Assembly: GCA_947629655.1 (NCBI GenBank)
Contig: CANREL010000001.1
Coordinates: 1 to 64,000, forward strand
DNA: 64,000 nt
Direction of reading: 5' to 3'
Origin: an uncultured Bacilli bacterium
GTDB lineage: Bacteria > Bacillota_I > Bacilli_A > RF39 > UBA660
Position numbers and translations under genes: made by a program. A model generated the notes under the pieces. That model had not been told where the DNA came from, made no database searches, and saw nothing but the letters and a program-made list of their open reading frames with translations. Shown here piece after piece: positions 26,214 to 33,847 of the stretch; the stretch's first letter is position 1; every line of letters begins with the position of its first letter.

Positions 26214-28232
26214 ATGGATGAAACAATGAATTTAAATGGAATGGGAATTGGAAGTAGTGTACAAGCAGCAGCACCCGTTGCTGCTAGTGCACCTGTTGAA
26301 AACAATAACGTTGATGTGTCAAATGTTACTGCTGAAACTCCTGTAAGTTCAGAAAATTCAGTCGAAGTAACTCCAACACCACAAATAAGTGAGACAAACA
26401 CTATCGAAGAAGCAAATAATGATAATAGCTTTGAAGATATGGACATGATTAAGGAACTTCGTGAAGAAGAAGCTAATCGTCGCAAAAATGATAGTATTTT
26501 CTCAAGTATGGACTTTGGTCCATTAAAAAAATATCTAGAAGATGATGATGTTACCGATATATCTTATAGTAATGGTGGTCAATTGTGGTTAAAGACATTG
26601 AGTAAAGGTGTTTATCGTGTAGAAGAAGAAGGAATTAATGATGCTCTTATTGAGAAAATAGCCTTCCAGTGTTCAAATGTCATGGGAAAGACATTTAACA
26701 TGGCACATCCATTCCTAGACTCTGAATCAGCTGAATTACGTATGAACTTTATTCACGATTCAATTGCGAGAAATGGTATAGCTGTCGTTTTCCGTAAAAC
26801 CCCAGCTAAGATACGTCTAGAAAAAGATAAACTTATGAAAGAAAATTATGTATCACTTAGTATTCATGATTTTCTTATTAAAGCAGTTCAAGGGCACTGT
26901 AACATAATCATGTGTGGTGAAACTGGTTCAGGTAAAACTGAGTTCTTGAAGTATCTAGCATCACATACATTTGAAAATGAAAAAATAGTTACTGTCGAAG
27001 ATACTCTAGAACTTCACTTGGATAGAATCTTCCCACATCGTGATATCGTAGCTATGAAGACTAATAACGTTGCATCATATTCTGATGTGTTGGTAACTTG
27101 TATGAGACAAAACCCAATTTGGATTTTGCTTTCCGAAGTTCGTAGTGCTGAAGCTGTTACGGCTGTTCGTAACTCTATATCTTCAGGACACTTTATTCTT
27201 TCAACTATCCATGCTGATAAAGCTTCTAATATACCATATCGTCTATATAGTTTGCTTGAATCAAACATTGATGTTGAACAATTCTTAAATACAATTTATC
27301 GTTATGTTCAATTGGGTGTTTTCTTAAGAGGTCGTTTTGACCCTCAACAAGGAAAATATGTTCGTGAAATAGGTGAGGTTACTGAGTTCTATGTTAATGA
27401 TAACAATGAATGTATAAGTAATACCATCTATCAAAAGACTATTAAAGGTGATGTAACATATAAACCAATAAGTGAACATTTATTAGATTATCTAGAAGGT
27501 CAAGGAATAGACATGACAGCTATTCGTGAATCAAATGGTGATCTAGAAAAAGCTCAAAGTTATAGTGATGAACATGATGAAAAAAGTGAAGAAGAAAAAG
27601 TAACACCAATAACTGAGGAGGTAAAGCCAATAACAGAAGAAACTCCAAAAGCAGATTCTCCTAAAGAAGAAAAAATAGAACCGATAACTAGTGAAGTTAA
27701 ACCAATAACTGAGGAGATAAAGCCAATAACGGGAGAAACTCCAAAAGCAGATTCTCCTCAAGAAGAAAAAATAGAACCGATAACTAGTGAAGTTAAACCG
27801 ATAACTGAAGAGATAAAACCAATAACGGAAGAAATTCCAAAAGCAGATCCTCCTCAAGAAGAAAAAGTAGTACCAATAACTAGTGAAGTTAAACCGATAA
27901 CTGAAGAGATAAAACCAATAACACAGGATATCAAACCAGTTAGTGATATCATTACTCCTGTTGCTCCAGCTACTCAGACTCCAAGTAGTGTTGGTGAAGT
28001 ATCACAGGATGTAACTCCAGTAACTGTCACTCCAGTTACCGAGAAAGTAATTCCAATAACACAAGACATTAAACCTCAACCAGCAGCAGTTTCAACTCCT
28101 AATGGTGCAGGTAATGATATAAATGTTGTTCCAGTAGATTCTTTATTGAATTCAAATGGAACTACTAGTGAAAGTGGAGGAACAAATTCAGGTGTTAATT
28201 TTTCAACACCTAATATAACAAATATTCAATAA
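26214..28232 (+). CDS. TadA/CpaF-type secretion ATPase with repeat tail
   Basis: This 672-residue ATPase of the VirB11/PulE superfamily should power pilus assembly or secretion as a cytoplasmic hexamer. A low-complexity head covers residues 1-85. The conserved core (about 95-440) has Walker A GETGSGKTE near residue 237, an aspartate box VEDTLEL, Walker B region IWILLSEVRSAEA near residue 300, and the His box STIHADKAS near residue 325. The usual GEVR glycine is serine here. The C-terminal 210 residues are Pro/Thr/Glu-rich repeats with PIT motifs, absent from normal CpaF. GTGGTGAG precedes the ATG. TadB and TadC homologs follow. Confidence 0.92.
   Translation: MDETMNLNGMGIGSSVQAAAPVAASAPVENNNVDVSNVTAETPVSSENSVEVTPTPQISETNTIEEANNDNSFEDMDMIKELREEEANRRKNDSIFSSMDFGPLKKYLEDDDVTDISYSNGGQLWLKTLSKGVYRVEEEGINDALIEKIAFQCSNVMGKTFNMAHPFLDSESAELRMNFIHDSIARNGIAVVFRKTPAKIRLEKDKLMKENYVSLSIHDFLIKAVQGHCNIIMCGETGSGKTEFLKYLASHTFENEKIVTVEDTLELHLDRIFPHRDIVAMKTNNVASYSDVLVTCMRQNPIWILLSEVRSAEAVTAVRNSISSGHFILSTIHADKASNIPYRLYSLLESNIDVEQFLNTIYRYVQLGVFLRGRFDPQQGKYVREIGEVTEFYVNDNNECISNTIYQKTIKGDVTYKPISEHLLDYLEGQGIDMTAIRESNGDLEKAQSYSDEHDEKSEEEKVTPITEEVKPITEETPKADSPKEEKIEPITSEVKPITEEIKPITGETPKADSPQEEKIEPITSEVKPITEEIKPITEEIPKADPPQEEKVVPITSEVKPITEEIKPITQDIKPVSDIITPVAPATQTPSSVGEVSQDVTPVTVTPVTEKVIPITQDIKPQPAAVSTPNGAGNDINVVPVDSLLNSNGTTSESGGTNSGVNFSTPNITNIQ
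27598..27930 (+). repeat. In-frame tandem repeats encoding PIT-rich tail
   Basis: Roughly 100-base units encode EVKPITEEIKPIT followed by a PKADSPQEEKIEPITS-like segment, repeated about three times within the ATPase gene. Units differ at several silent sites. Confidence 0.8.
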
Positions 28233-28251
28233 AAGGAAAGTTGGTGAGCAT

Positions 28252-29154
28252 ATGGCAATAATGGAATTTTTAATAGTAGGTTTTCTAGTAGTTTTTGCTG
28301 TTTTATATTACTTGAAAAAAGGTGATTCCCTATATAAATTCGTCATCGATGGCGCAAATGTCGTATACGATAGATATGCACCTTATTCGTTTAAAACTAT
28401 TAGAGAAAAAGTAAAAGATTTAGGTCAAGACTATACTGTTAAAGATTATATAATTCAATTGTGTTTATTTGGAGGCGGTGCCTTCATAGTTTCATACTTA
28501 TATTTTTATAATATATTTGTATCAGTAATTTATGTAACAGCCGCAATCGCTCTAATTCCTTATTTACAGTATTTGCGTTGTAAACGTATATATAGTGAAT
28601 TCATTTTTGAACAAGTTCAAGTATATACGACAAATACCATAATGGAATTTCAAACGACGCAAAGTTTTGTTAAAGCTCTAGAAGGTGTATATGCATCTGG
28701 GGTTTTACAAGATCCCGTTTTAGCTGATGTAAAGATAATGATTGATATGGCTTACCAAAATGGTGTCATCGATCAATCAATCGAGTATATGAATGAAAGA
28801 TATGATTTCTATATGACGAGAAATATGCATCAACTATTCCTTCAAATTACTAAAGAGGGTTCAAGAGACTCTAACGACGTTCTTGAAAATATGTTACAAG
28901 ATATCGATACTCTAGTTGAAGGTGTATACCGTGATAGAATGGATAGACAAAACTTCCATCGTCAATTCATTCAATATGGACTCATGCTTTATCTATTAGT
29001 AATGTTGGTTCAATATTTACTACAGGTAGAGACATATCGAGAACTTTTAAAAAATCCAATGGTACTTATCGCCTTACATGCGATAGTAATATCAAATAGT
29101 TATTTTCTCATATCTGGAGAAAAATATTATAACGAGAATGTAGGTGCTGAGTAA
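28252..29154 (+). CDS. TadB-like (GspF/T2SF) pilus platform protein
   Basis: This 300-residue membrane protein has an N-terminal helix (residues 4-20), a pair of central helices (about 70-105), a cytoplasmic T2SF domain with QTTQSFVKALEGVY near residue 140, and C-terminal helices (about 240-290). This is the TadB layout: the inner-membrane platform that the CpaF ATPase acts on. GGTGAG precedes the ATG, and its TAATG end couples it to the TadC-like gene. Confidence 0.82.
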   Translation: MAIMEFLIVGFLVVFAVLYYLKKGDSLYKFVIDGANVVYDRYAPYSFKTIREKVKDLGQDYTVKDYIIQLCLFGGGAFIVSYLYFYNIFVSVIYVTAAIALIPYLQYLRCKRIYSEFIFEQVQVYTTNTIMEFQTTQSFVKALEGVYASGVLQDPVLADVKIMIDMAYQNGVIDQSIEYMNERYDFYMTRNMHQLFLQITKEGSRDSNDVLENMLQDIDTLVEGVYRDRMDRQNFHRQFIQYGLMLYLLVMLVQYLLQVETYRELLKNPMVLIALHAIVISNSYFLISGEKYYNENVGAE

Positions 29155-29936
29155 TGTTTGAAATTTTAATTGTTGCAGGATTAATAGCTTTTGCACTTTT
29201 ATATACTCATACAGTCAGCGGTTCACAATTCTTACAAGAAAATGACATGTATGTAAAAATGTTAAAAGAGAAGGACTGGGATTTCTACGTATCAGCTAAA
29301 TATGGAGATAAAGTTAATCCCGATGATTTGTTTAATAAAAGAATAAGAGATACATTTATTGTTTCAGCTGTCATCATGATACTTTTATTAGCCGATTTCT
29401 CATTTATAAATATCGTCTTTTTTATGGTTGTAGTATTTGTAATTTACAAATCACCATATTCTAATTTGCGATCATATTATAAAAGATATATGTCTAAAAT
29501 AGACCAAATGTTGCCATACTATTTAAAGGGATTGGAAATTTTGTGTCAAAACTATACAGTTCCTGTGGCACTTGCTAGATCTATTGAAGATGCTCCAGAA
29601 ATATTTAAATCTGGACTTCGAACAATGGTTGAAAAAATAAATTCTGGTGATTCATCAATTCAACCATATATGGATTTTGCTCAACAGTATCCAGTAAGAG
29701 ATTCAATGCGTATGATGCGTTTGTTATATCGTCTTGGATTAGGTGCTCAAGAAAACAAGTATCAACAATTGATCATGTTTTCAAAAAGTGTCTCATCTTT
29801 ACAGAATAAAGCTCGTGAAGATAAATATAAACAAAGACTATCAGTAATGGAGAAAAAGACTATGATAATGCTAGTAGTTACTGGTGGTGGAACGATGGTC
29901 GTATTATTGATGGCCATGATGTTCATGATGGGATAG
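29154..29936 (+). CDS. TadC-like (GspF/T2SF) pilus platform protein
   Basis: This 260-residue membrane protein starts at the one-base overlap with the TadB-like gene. Helices lie at about residues 3-18, 65-100 and 235-258. The T2SF domain between them contains MLPYYLKGLEILCQNYTVPVALARSIEDAP-like features of GspF repeats (core LPYYLKGLEIL). The C-terminus is a methionine-rich helix. TadB and TadC pair to form the platform. A promoter for the next genes follows at 29961. Confidence 0.8.
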   Translation: MFEILIVAGLIAFALLYTHTVSGSQFLQENDMYVKMLKEKDWDFYVSAKYGDKVNPDDLFNKRIRDTFIVSAVIMILLLADFSFINIVFFMVVVFVIYKSPYSNLRSYYKRYMSKIDQMLPYYLKGLEILCQNYTVPVALARSIEDAPEIFKSGLRTMVEKINSGDSSIQPYMDFAQQYPVRDSMRMMRLLYRLGLGAQENKYQQLIMFSKSVSSLQNKAREDKYKQRLSVMEKKTMIMLVVTGGGTMVVLLMAMMFMMG

Positions 29937-29960
29937 AAGAAAAAAATTTTTTATAGGTTA

Positions 29961-29989
29961 TTGATAAAAATAAATTCTATTGATATAAT
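29961..29989 (+). promoter_or_regulatory. Internal promoter before the pilin candidate
   Basis: TTGATA 29961-29966, 17-base spacer, TATAAT 29984-29989. It would let the pilin candidate be made in excess of the machinery upstream. Confidence 0.75.
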
Positions 29990-30018
29990 TACTATAGAAT
30001 ACGGAAGGAGGTAATAGA

Positions 30019-30180
30019 ATGAAGGAAGCAAGTGGTGAATTAAATATGACTTTAGTTACTGTTATTGCTATAGCAGCTATTCTAGTGTTCGTTACTGCAT
30101 TTGTACCACAAATTCTAGATAGTATTGAAGGTCAATGGACTCCTGCACAAAATACGGATGCTGAAGACTTAGTTCATTAA
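30019..30180 (+). CDS. Short pilin candidate (Flp-like position), 53 residues
   Basis: This 53-residue protein begins MKEASGELNMTLVTVIAIA and continues as a hydrophobic helix to about residue 28, then has a polar tail. Size, order (after TadC, before TadE) and its own promoter match a Flp-type major pilin. GGAGG lies eight bases before the ATG. It differs from typical Flp pilins, which have a glycine cleavage site followed by an EY pair; here SGE is the only candidate site. No prepilin peptidase gene is in the window. The pilin call is inference from position and shape. Confidence 0.6.
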   Translation: MKEASGELNMTLVTVIAIAAILVFVTAFVPQILDSIEGQWTPAQNTDAEDLVH

Positions 30181-30214
30181 TTAAATAATTGTTTGGATAG
30201 AGAGGTGGTATCTA

Positions 30215-30652
30215 GTGCGTGAAGCAATAGGTGGAACATTATTAATGTATATTATTATATTTTTCTTATTCATTTACATTGCATTTATGGCAATAGTTAT
30301 AAACTATGGACGTGTGTTTAGAGTCAAAAATGCTTTGGTTTCATACATTGAAACTAATGAAGGTTACGATGAAAATGCCAAAGATGGATTGACGAAGACT
30401 GCGCGTAGTATGGGTTATGTTGGTTCAGTTAGGGGATGCTATGAGATTACTAATAATAACAATTATTATTATTCTATAAAGCTATCTGTTAGCTTTCAAC
30501 TACCATTATTGAAAAATGCAATTGATATTCCAATAACTGGACAGACGAGTGCTGTCAGAAAAGTAAAAGGTAAGAATCAAGTAAATGGAATCGAAAAATG
30601 TGGTGCTGGAGATAACAAATTTACAACTGAAATAGTTAGAGAGAGAAATTAA
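30215..30652 (+). CDS. TadE-like pseudopilin
   Basis: This 145-residue protein has a short head MREAIGG, a long hydrophobic helix (about residues 8-30) and FRVKNALVSYIE next to it, as in TadE/TadF minor pilins. The ectodomain contains two cysteines near residues 73 and 129. The start is a GTG with AGAGGTGG upstream. It lies between the pilin candidate and the TadZ-like gene, the normal place for a minor pilin gene in tad clusters. Confidence 0.7.
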   Translation: MREAIGGTLLMYIIIFFLFIYIAFMAIVINYGRVFRVKNALVSYIETNEGYDENAKDGLTKTARSMGYVGSVRGCYEITNNNNYYYSIKLSVSFQLPLLKNAIDIPITGQTSAVRKVKGKNQVNGIEKCGAGDNKFTTEIVRERN

Positions 30653-30667
30653 TAATGGAGTGATTTA

Positions 30668-31708
30668 ATGAATGTTTTAATTACTAATCAACAGGAAACA
30701 CTTCTATCCGGACTAAATGTTGAAATAATAAAGACATTACGTGGTGAATATGATGCTGAAGAGATAATTGGAACATTTTCCAATTTCTTTTTTGGAAGAA
30801 TGATTTTGGATATTACTGCAATTAAAAATTATCAAAATATAACTAATATTCAAAAATTGTCAATTGGCCTACCAGTTGAAAAAATCATATTAGTTTTACC
30901 AGCTAATGGTGATTTTTCAACTAATGCCTATCTTTCAAAATTAATTTCAATGGGATTTTATAACTTTACAACTAATCTTGAAGGTGTAGAGTATTTGATT
31001 AATAATCCCAATACGTATAAAGATGTTGCCCATTTGCATCAATTAGAGACACCAGTGATGACTGTTCCCGTAATGGCAACTGGTGCTCCAGTTCAACAGC
31101 AGAGTAACAATGTGGCTGAACAGCCAATACCTGTTGCTCCTCAAGTTAGGACAATTGGTTTCAAAAATTTGACCGAAGGTGCTGGTGCAACTACATTAGT
31201 CGTTACTATGAAAAGAGAATTGGAAAAATTTCATGGTTTGAGCGTCAAAGCTATTGAAGTTGGAAAAAGAGATTTTGTTTACTTTAATGATAAAACCTTA
31301 GTTTCAATTAATAAGAGTGAAATTCTATCTGAACTAGCAAAATCTAATAACTATGATTTAATTCTAGTTGATATGAATGATTTAGATGAAGGATCTTGTA
31401 ATGAAGTTTATTACTTGATTGAACCTTCACTTATTAAAGTAAATAAAATGGTTAAAAGAGATAAAAATGTTTTTGAAAAATTAAAAGATAAGAATATTAT
31501 AATTAATAAAAGTATGATATCTAATGATGAGATAAGTGAATTTGCTGCTGAGACAGGTTTGAGAATATTTACAGCTTTGCGACCATTTAATGATCGTAGT
31601 AGATCACAGGTATTAACTAACTTATTAAATCGACTTGGAATTATCCATGTTGAGACTGATACTGGAAGTAATAAGAGTAGTGGATTTGGTGGCATTTTTA
31701 GACATTAA
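30668..31708 (+). CDS. CpaE/TadZ-like degenerate MinD-family protein
   Basis: This 346-residue cytosolic protein has an N-terminal receiver-like region (about 1-115, with KIILVLPANGD), a Pro/Gln linker near 125-155, and a C-terminal MinD/ParA-like domain. The P-loop there is degenerate: EGAGATTL near residue 174 replaces KGGxGKT, as is common in CpaE/TadZ proteins, and YDLILVDMND follows as Walker B. TadZ positions the Tad machine in the cell. It closes the Tad half of the block; the T4SS half starts 70 bases later behind its own promoter. Confidence 0.7.
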   Translation: MNVLITNQQETLLSGLNVEIIKTLRGEYDAEEIIGTFSNFFFGRMILDITAIKNYQNITNIQKLSIGLPVEKIILVLPANGDFSTNAYLSKLISMGFYNFTTNLEGVEYLINNPNTYKDVAHLHQLETPVMTVPVMATGAPVQQQSNNVAEQPIPVAPQVRTIGFKNLTEGAGATTLVVTMKRELEKFHGLSVKAIEVGKRDFVYFNDKTLVSINKSEILSELAKSNNYDLILVDMNDLDEGSCNEVYYLIEPSLIKVNKMVKRDKNVFEKLKDKNIIINKSMISNDEISEFAAETGLRIFTALRPFNDRSRSQVLTNLLNRLGIIHVETDTGSNKSSGFGGIFRH

Positions 31709-31723
31709 TTTTACATTAAGATG

Positions 31724-31752
31724 TTGACAAGCAAAATTTGATATTGTATATT
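31724..31752 (+). promoter_or_regulatory. Promoter before VirB2-like gene 1
   Basis: Consensus TTGACA 31724-31729, 17-base spacer, TATATT 31747-31752. Confidence 0.8.
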
Positions 31753-31778
31753 TATATATAGAAGTGAGGAGGAAGAAC

Positions 31779-32093
31779 ATGGATTTAGTTAACTTTTTAG
31801 TTAGTTGTGAAGATATTCAGCCAATTATTAATTTTATTAAAGCAATATTTAACTTAATTCAAATTGTAATCCCAATAGGATTGATTATTATGGGATCAAT
31901 CGATTTAGGAAAGGCTGTTTTATCAAGTGATGATAAGGAAATTAAACAAGCTACTAGTAAATTAGTAAAAAGAGCTATTGCAGCTGTTGCAATTTTCTTC
32001 TTAGTATTACTTGTAAAACTTGTCATGGGTCTTGTTGCTGATTCTGGAGAAGAAAACGGTGGCGACGCTGAGTCTTGGATTGATTGTTGGTAG
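31779..32093 (+). CDS. VirB2/TrbC-like pilin candidate 1
   Basis: This 104-residue protein has two membrane helices (about residues 20-45 and 65-92) joined by a short basic loop KQATSKLVKRA, the VirB2/TrbC hairpin layout. It has a cysteine near each end (SCED and DCW). No cleavable signal peptide is evident, unlike candidate 2. ATG 31779 was chosen since GAGGAGG lies seven bases upstream. A strong promoter before it and a terminator after it make it a single-gene unit, as expected for an abundant subunit. Confidence 0.65.
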   Translation: MDLVNFLVSCEDIQPIINFIKAIFNLIQIVIPIGLIIMGSIDLGKAVLSSDDKEIKQATSKLVKRAIAAVAIFFLVLLVKLVMGLVADSGEENGGDAESWIDCW

Positions 32094-32103
32094 GATTTAC
32101 AAA

Positions 32104-32130
32104 AGCAGTTGATTATATCAGCTGTTTTTT
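32104..32130 (+). terminator. Terminator after VirB2-like gene 1
   Basis: AGCAGTTGA pairs with TCAGCTGTT (two G-T pairs), followed by a T-run. Confidence 0.75.
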
Positions 32131-32132
32131 TC

Positions 32133-32161
32133 TTGTTATTTTATTGTGATTATATTATAAT
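32133..32161 (+). promoter_or_regulatory. Promoter before the 386-residue membrane protein
   Basis: TTGTTA 32133-32138, 17-base spacer, TATAAT 32156-32161. Confidence 0.7.
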
Positions 32162-32179
32162 GTCATTAGAGGTGTAGAT

Positions 32180-33340
32180 ATGTTAGAGAGTATGAAAAAA
32201 GTCGATAAAAAAATGTTGACAATGATGGGGGTTGTCGTTGGAATCGTCTTAGTAATTGTAGTTCTAATTTTAGTTGTTTCTTTAACGACAGGTGGTAAAC
32301 TATCATATTCAAAGATTGAGGATAAGATGGTCTCAGCTGCTAAAAGTTACTATAAAGATAATAGCGGATCTCTACCAGAAAAGTTAGGGGAAACAGTTGA
32401 AATCGATACATCTACATTGACTTCAAACGGATACTTAAAAGAACTATCTGAAATGGCTAAAGACGATGCTGTTTGTAGTGGAAAAGTAATCGTAAGAAAG
32501 ATGAAAGATGATTATGATTATGTAGCTTCTCTAGATTGTGGAGATAAGTATAAGACTGAGTTTTTAGCTGATAAACTAATTAAGGATACTGTCACATCTG
32601 GTAATGGTTTATATAAGTTGGAAGATTTTGTAACTGTTGGAAATACACCAGGTATTGATGAAGAAGGATATGATTTATCTTCCAATGAATTGATGAAAGG
32701 GTATGTCTATCGTGGACAAGAAGTCAACAATTATATCAAATTGGATGATGTACTTTACCGCATTGTCAAGATAGATGGTAATAATGATTTTACGGTCGTA
32801 ACTACTAAGAAAAAAGCTAATGGTCCATATGATGATAGATATAATTCTGAAATTCAAAAACAATATGGAATTAATGACTATTCAATGAGTAGAGCTCATG
32901 AGAGACTTGATGAAATTTATGCTAGTCTATCAAAAGATGGTCAAATAATGAAAAAACTTGTTCCTAAGAATGTATGTATAGGTGGAAGAGACGCTGAAGA
33001 CTCTTCAACAGATGGAAGTTCTGAGTGTAGCAAAGTTATGAAAAATCAATATTATAGTTTGCTTCCACTATTTGATATAATGAACGCTAGTTTATCAACT
33101 GAATGTACAACTTCTGTTAGTAAAGAATGTGGAAATTACAACTATTTAATTGGAGATATGAATTATTGGAGTATGACTCCAAGTAATGAAAATACTTATA
33201 CTGGATATAAAATAACTTCTGATATAAGCAGTAGTCGTGTTGTAAATAGTTCCAACTATAGATACGCATATTATTTATCTGGAAATTTGATTTATGTAGA
33301 GGGAACTGGAACAGAAAGTGATCCATACATTGTAAAGTAA
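32180..33340 (+). CDS. Membrane-anchored extracellular protein in the T4SS block
   Basis: This 386-residue protein has a short basic head, one membrane helix (about residues 14-38) and a large ectodomain. The first part (about 45-140) contains KIEDKMVSAAKSYYKDN and a CSGKV...LDCGDKY cysteine pair, resembling the body of type IV pilin-like proteins. The second part (about 165-386) contains VLYRIVKIDGNNDFTVVT and ends with SGNLIYVEGTGTESDPYIV, a style seen in surface domains of gut Firmicutes. The family is not one I can name. It is flanked by a promoter and a terminator, so it is transcribed as a single gene within the block. A structural or surface role is inference. Confidence 0.65.
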   Translation: MLESMKKVDKKMLTMMGVVVGIVLVIVVLILVVSLTTGGKLSYSKIEDKMVSAAKSYYKDNSGSLPEKLGETVEIDTSTLTSNGYLKELSEMAKDDAVCSGKVIVRKMKDDYDYVASLDCGDKYKTEFLADKLIKDTVTSGNGLYKLEDFVTVGNTPGIDEEGYDLSSNELMKGYVYRGQEVNNYIKLDDVLYRIVKIDGNNDFTVVTTKKKANGPYDDRYNSEIQKQYGINDYSMSRAHERLDEIYASLSKDGQIMKKLVPKNVCIGGRDAEDSSTDGSSECSKVMKNQYYSLLPLFDIMNASLSTECTTSVSKECGNYNYLIGDMNYWSMTPSNENTYTGYKITSDISSSRVVNSSNYRYAYYLSGNLIYVEGTGTESDPYIVK

Positions 33341-33354
33341 AAATATTATATAAA

Positions 33355-33392
33355 AATAATGGTAAAATATCTTTTACTATTATTTTTTTTTT
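33355..33392 (+). terminator. Terminator after the 386-residue membrane protein gene
   Basis: AATAATGGTAAAA pairs with TTTTACTATTATT, followed by a T-run. Confidence 0.8.
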
Positions 33393-33432
33393 GTTATAAT
33401 TATTGTGATATATTATGTCACAGGAGGAAACT

Positions 33433-33825
33433 ATGAGAAGACATGTAGTAAGAAAGATATTGTTGGTATTGATAGTGGCATTATTCTTAAATGTTACTAT
33501 TGTTAATGCTGAAAATTGTGATGCTCTATTGACTCAAGATGCAGCACAATTCATTGAAGAAATAGTAGGTTTTATACGTATTGCCGTGCCAATACTTTTA
33601 ATAGTTTTATGTTCAAGTGACTTCGTATCTGTAATTGTTTCACAAGATGACAATGCCATGAAAAAAGCTGTCGGAAGAATTGTTAAGAGATTCATTGCAG
33701 CTGCTGCATTTTTCTTCGTTCCTTTAATCGTTCAAGTTTTGTTGGGAATTGATGCTATCAAAAATAGTTTGAATTTAGTTGATGACCCAACGTGTGGCAT
33801 TGGTACTGAAGATGTAGGACAGTAG
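33433..33825 (+). CDS. VirB2/TrbC-like pilin candidate 2 (with signal peptide)
   Basis: This 130-residue protein has a cleavable signal (about residues 1-26, ending IVNAEN), then two membrane helices (about 45-66 and 82-105) around a basic loop KKAVGRIVKRF. The mature part is similar in build to 31779-32093, including one cysteine before the first helix (ENCDA) and one after the second (PTCG). That matches the VirB2 pilin layout. ATG 33433 follows AGGAGG by five bases; an in-frame ATG at 33415 lies before that site. VirB6-like follows 22 bases later. Confidence 0.7.
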   Translation: MRRHVVRKILLVLIVALFLNVTIVNAENCDALLTQDAAQFIEEIVGFIRIAVPILLIVLCSSDFVSVIVSQDDNAMKKAVGRIVKRFIAAAAFFFVPLIVQVLLGIDAIKNSLNLVDDPTCGIGTEDVGQ

Positions 33826-33847
33826 AATAGAAGGGAAGTGAATAATT

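Noticed and set aside
27543-27857. Long antisense open frame opposite the CpaF tail
   Set aside because: It is rich in Phe, Tyr and Arg as the simple complement of PIT/EE repeats and has no start signal.
27598-27930. CRISPR-like repeat array
   Set aside because: The repeats are in frame, vary at silent positions and encode a PIT-rich protein tail; there are no unique spacers or cas genes.
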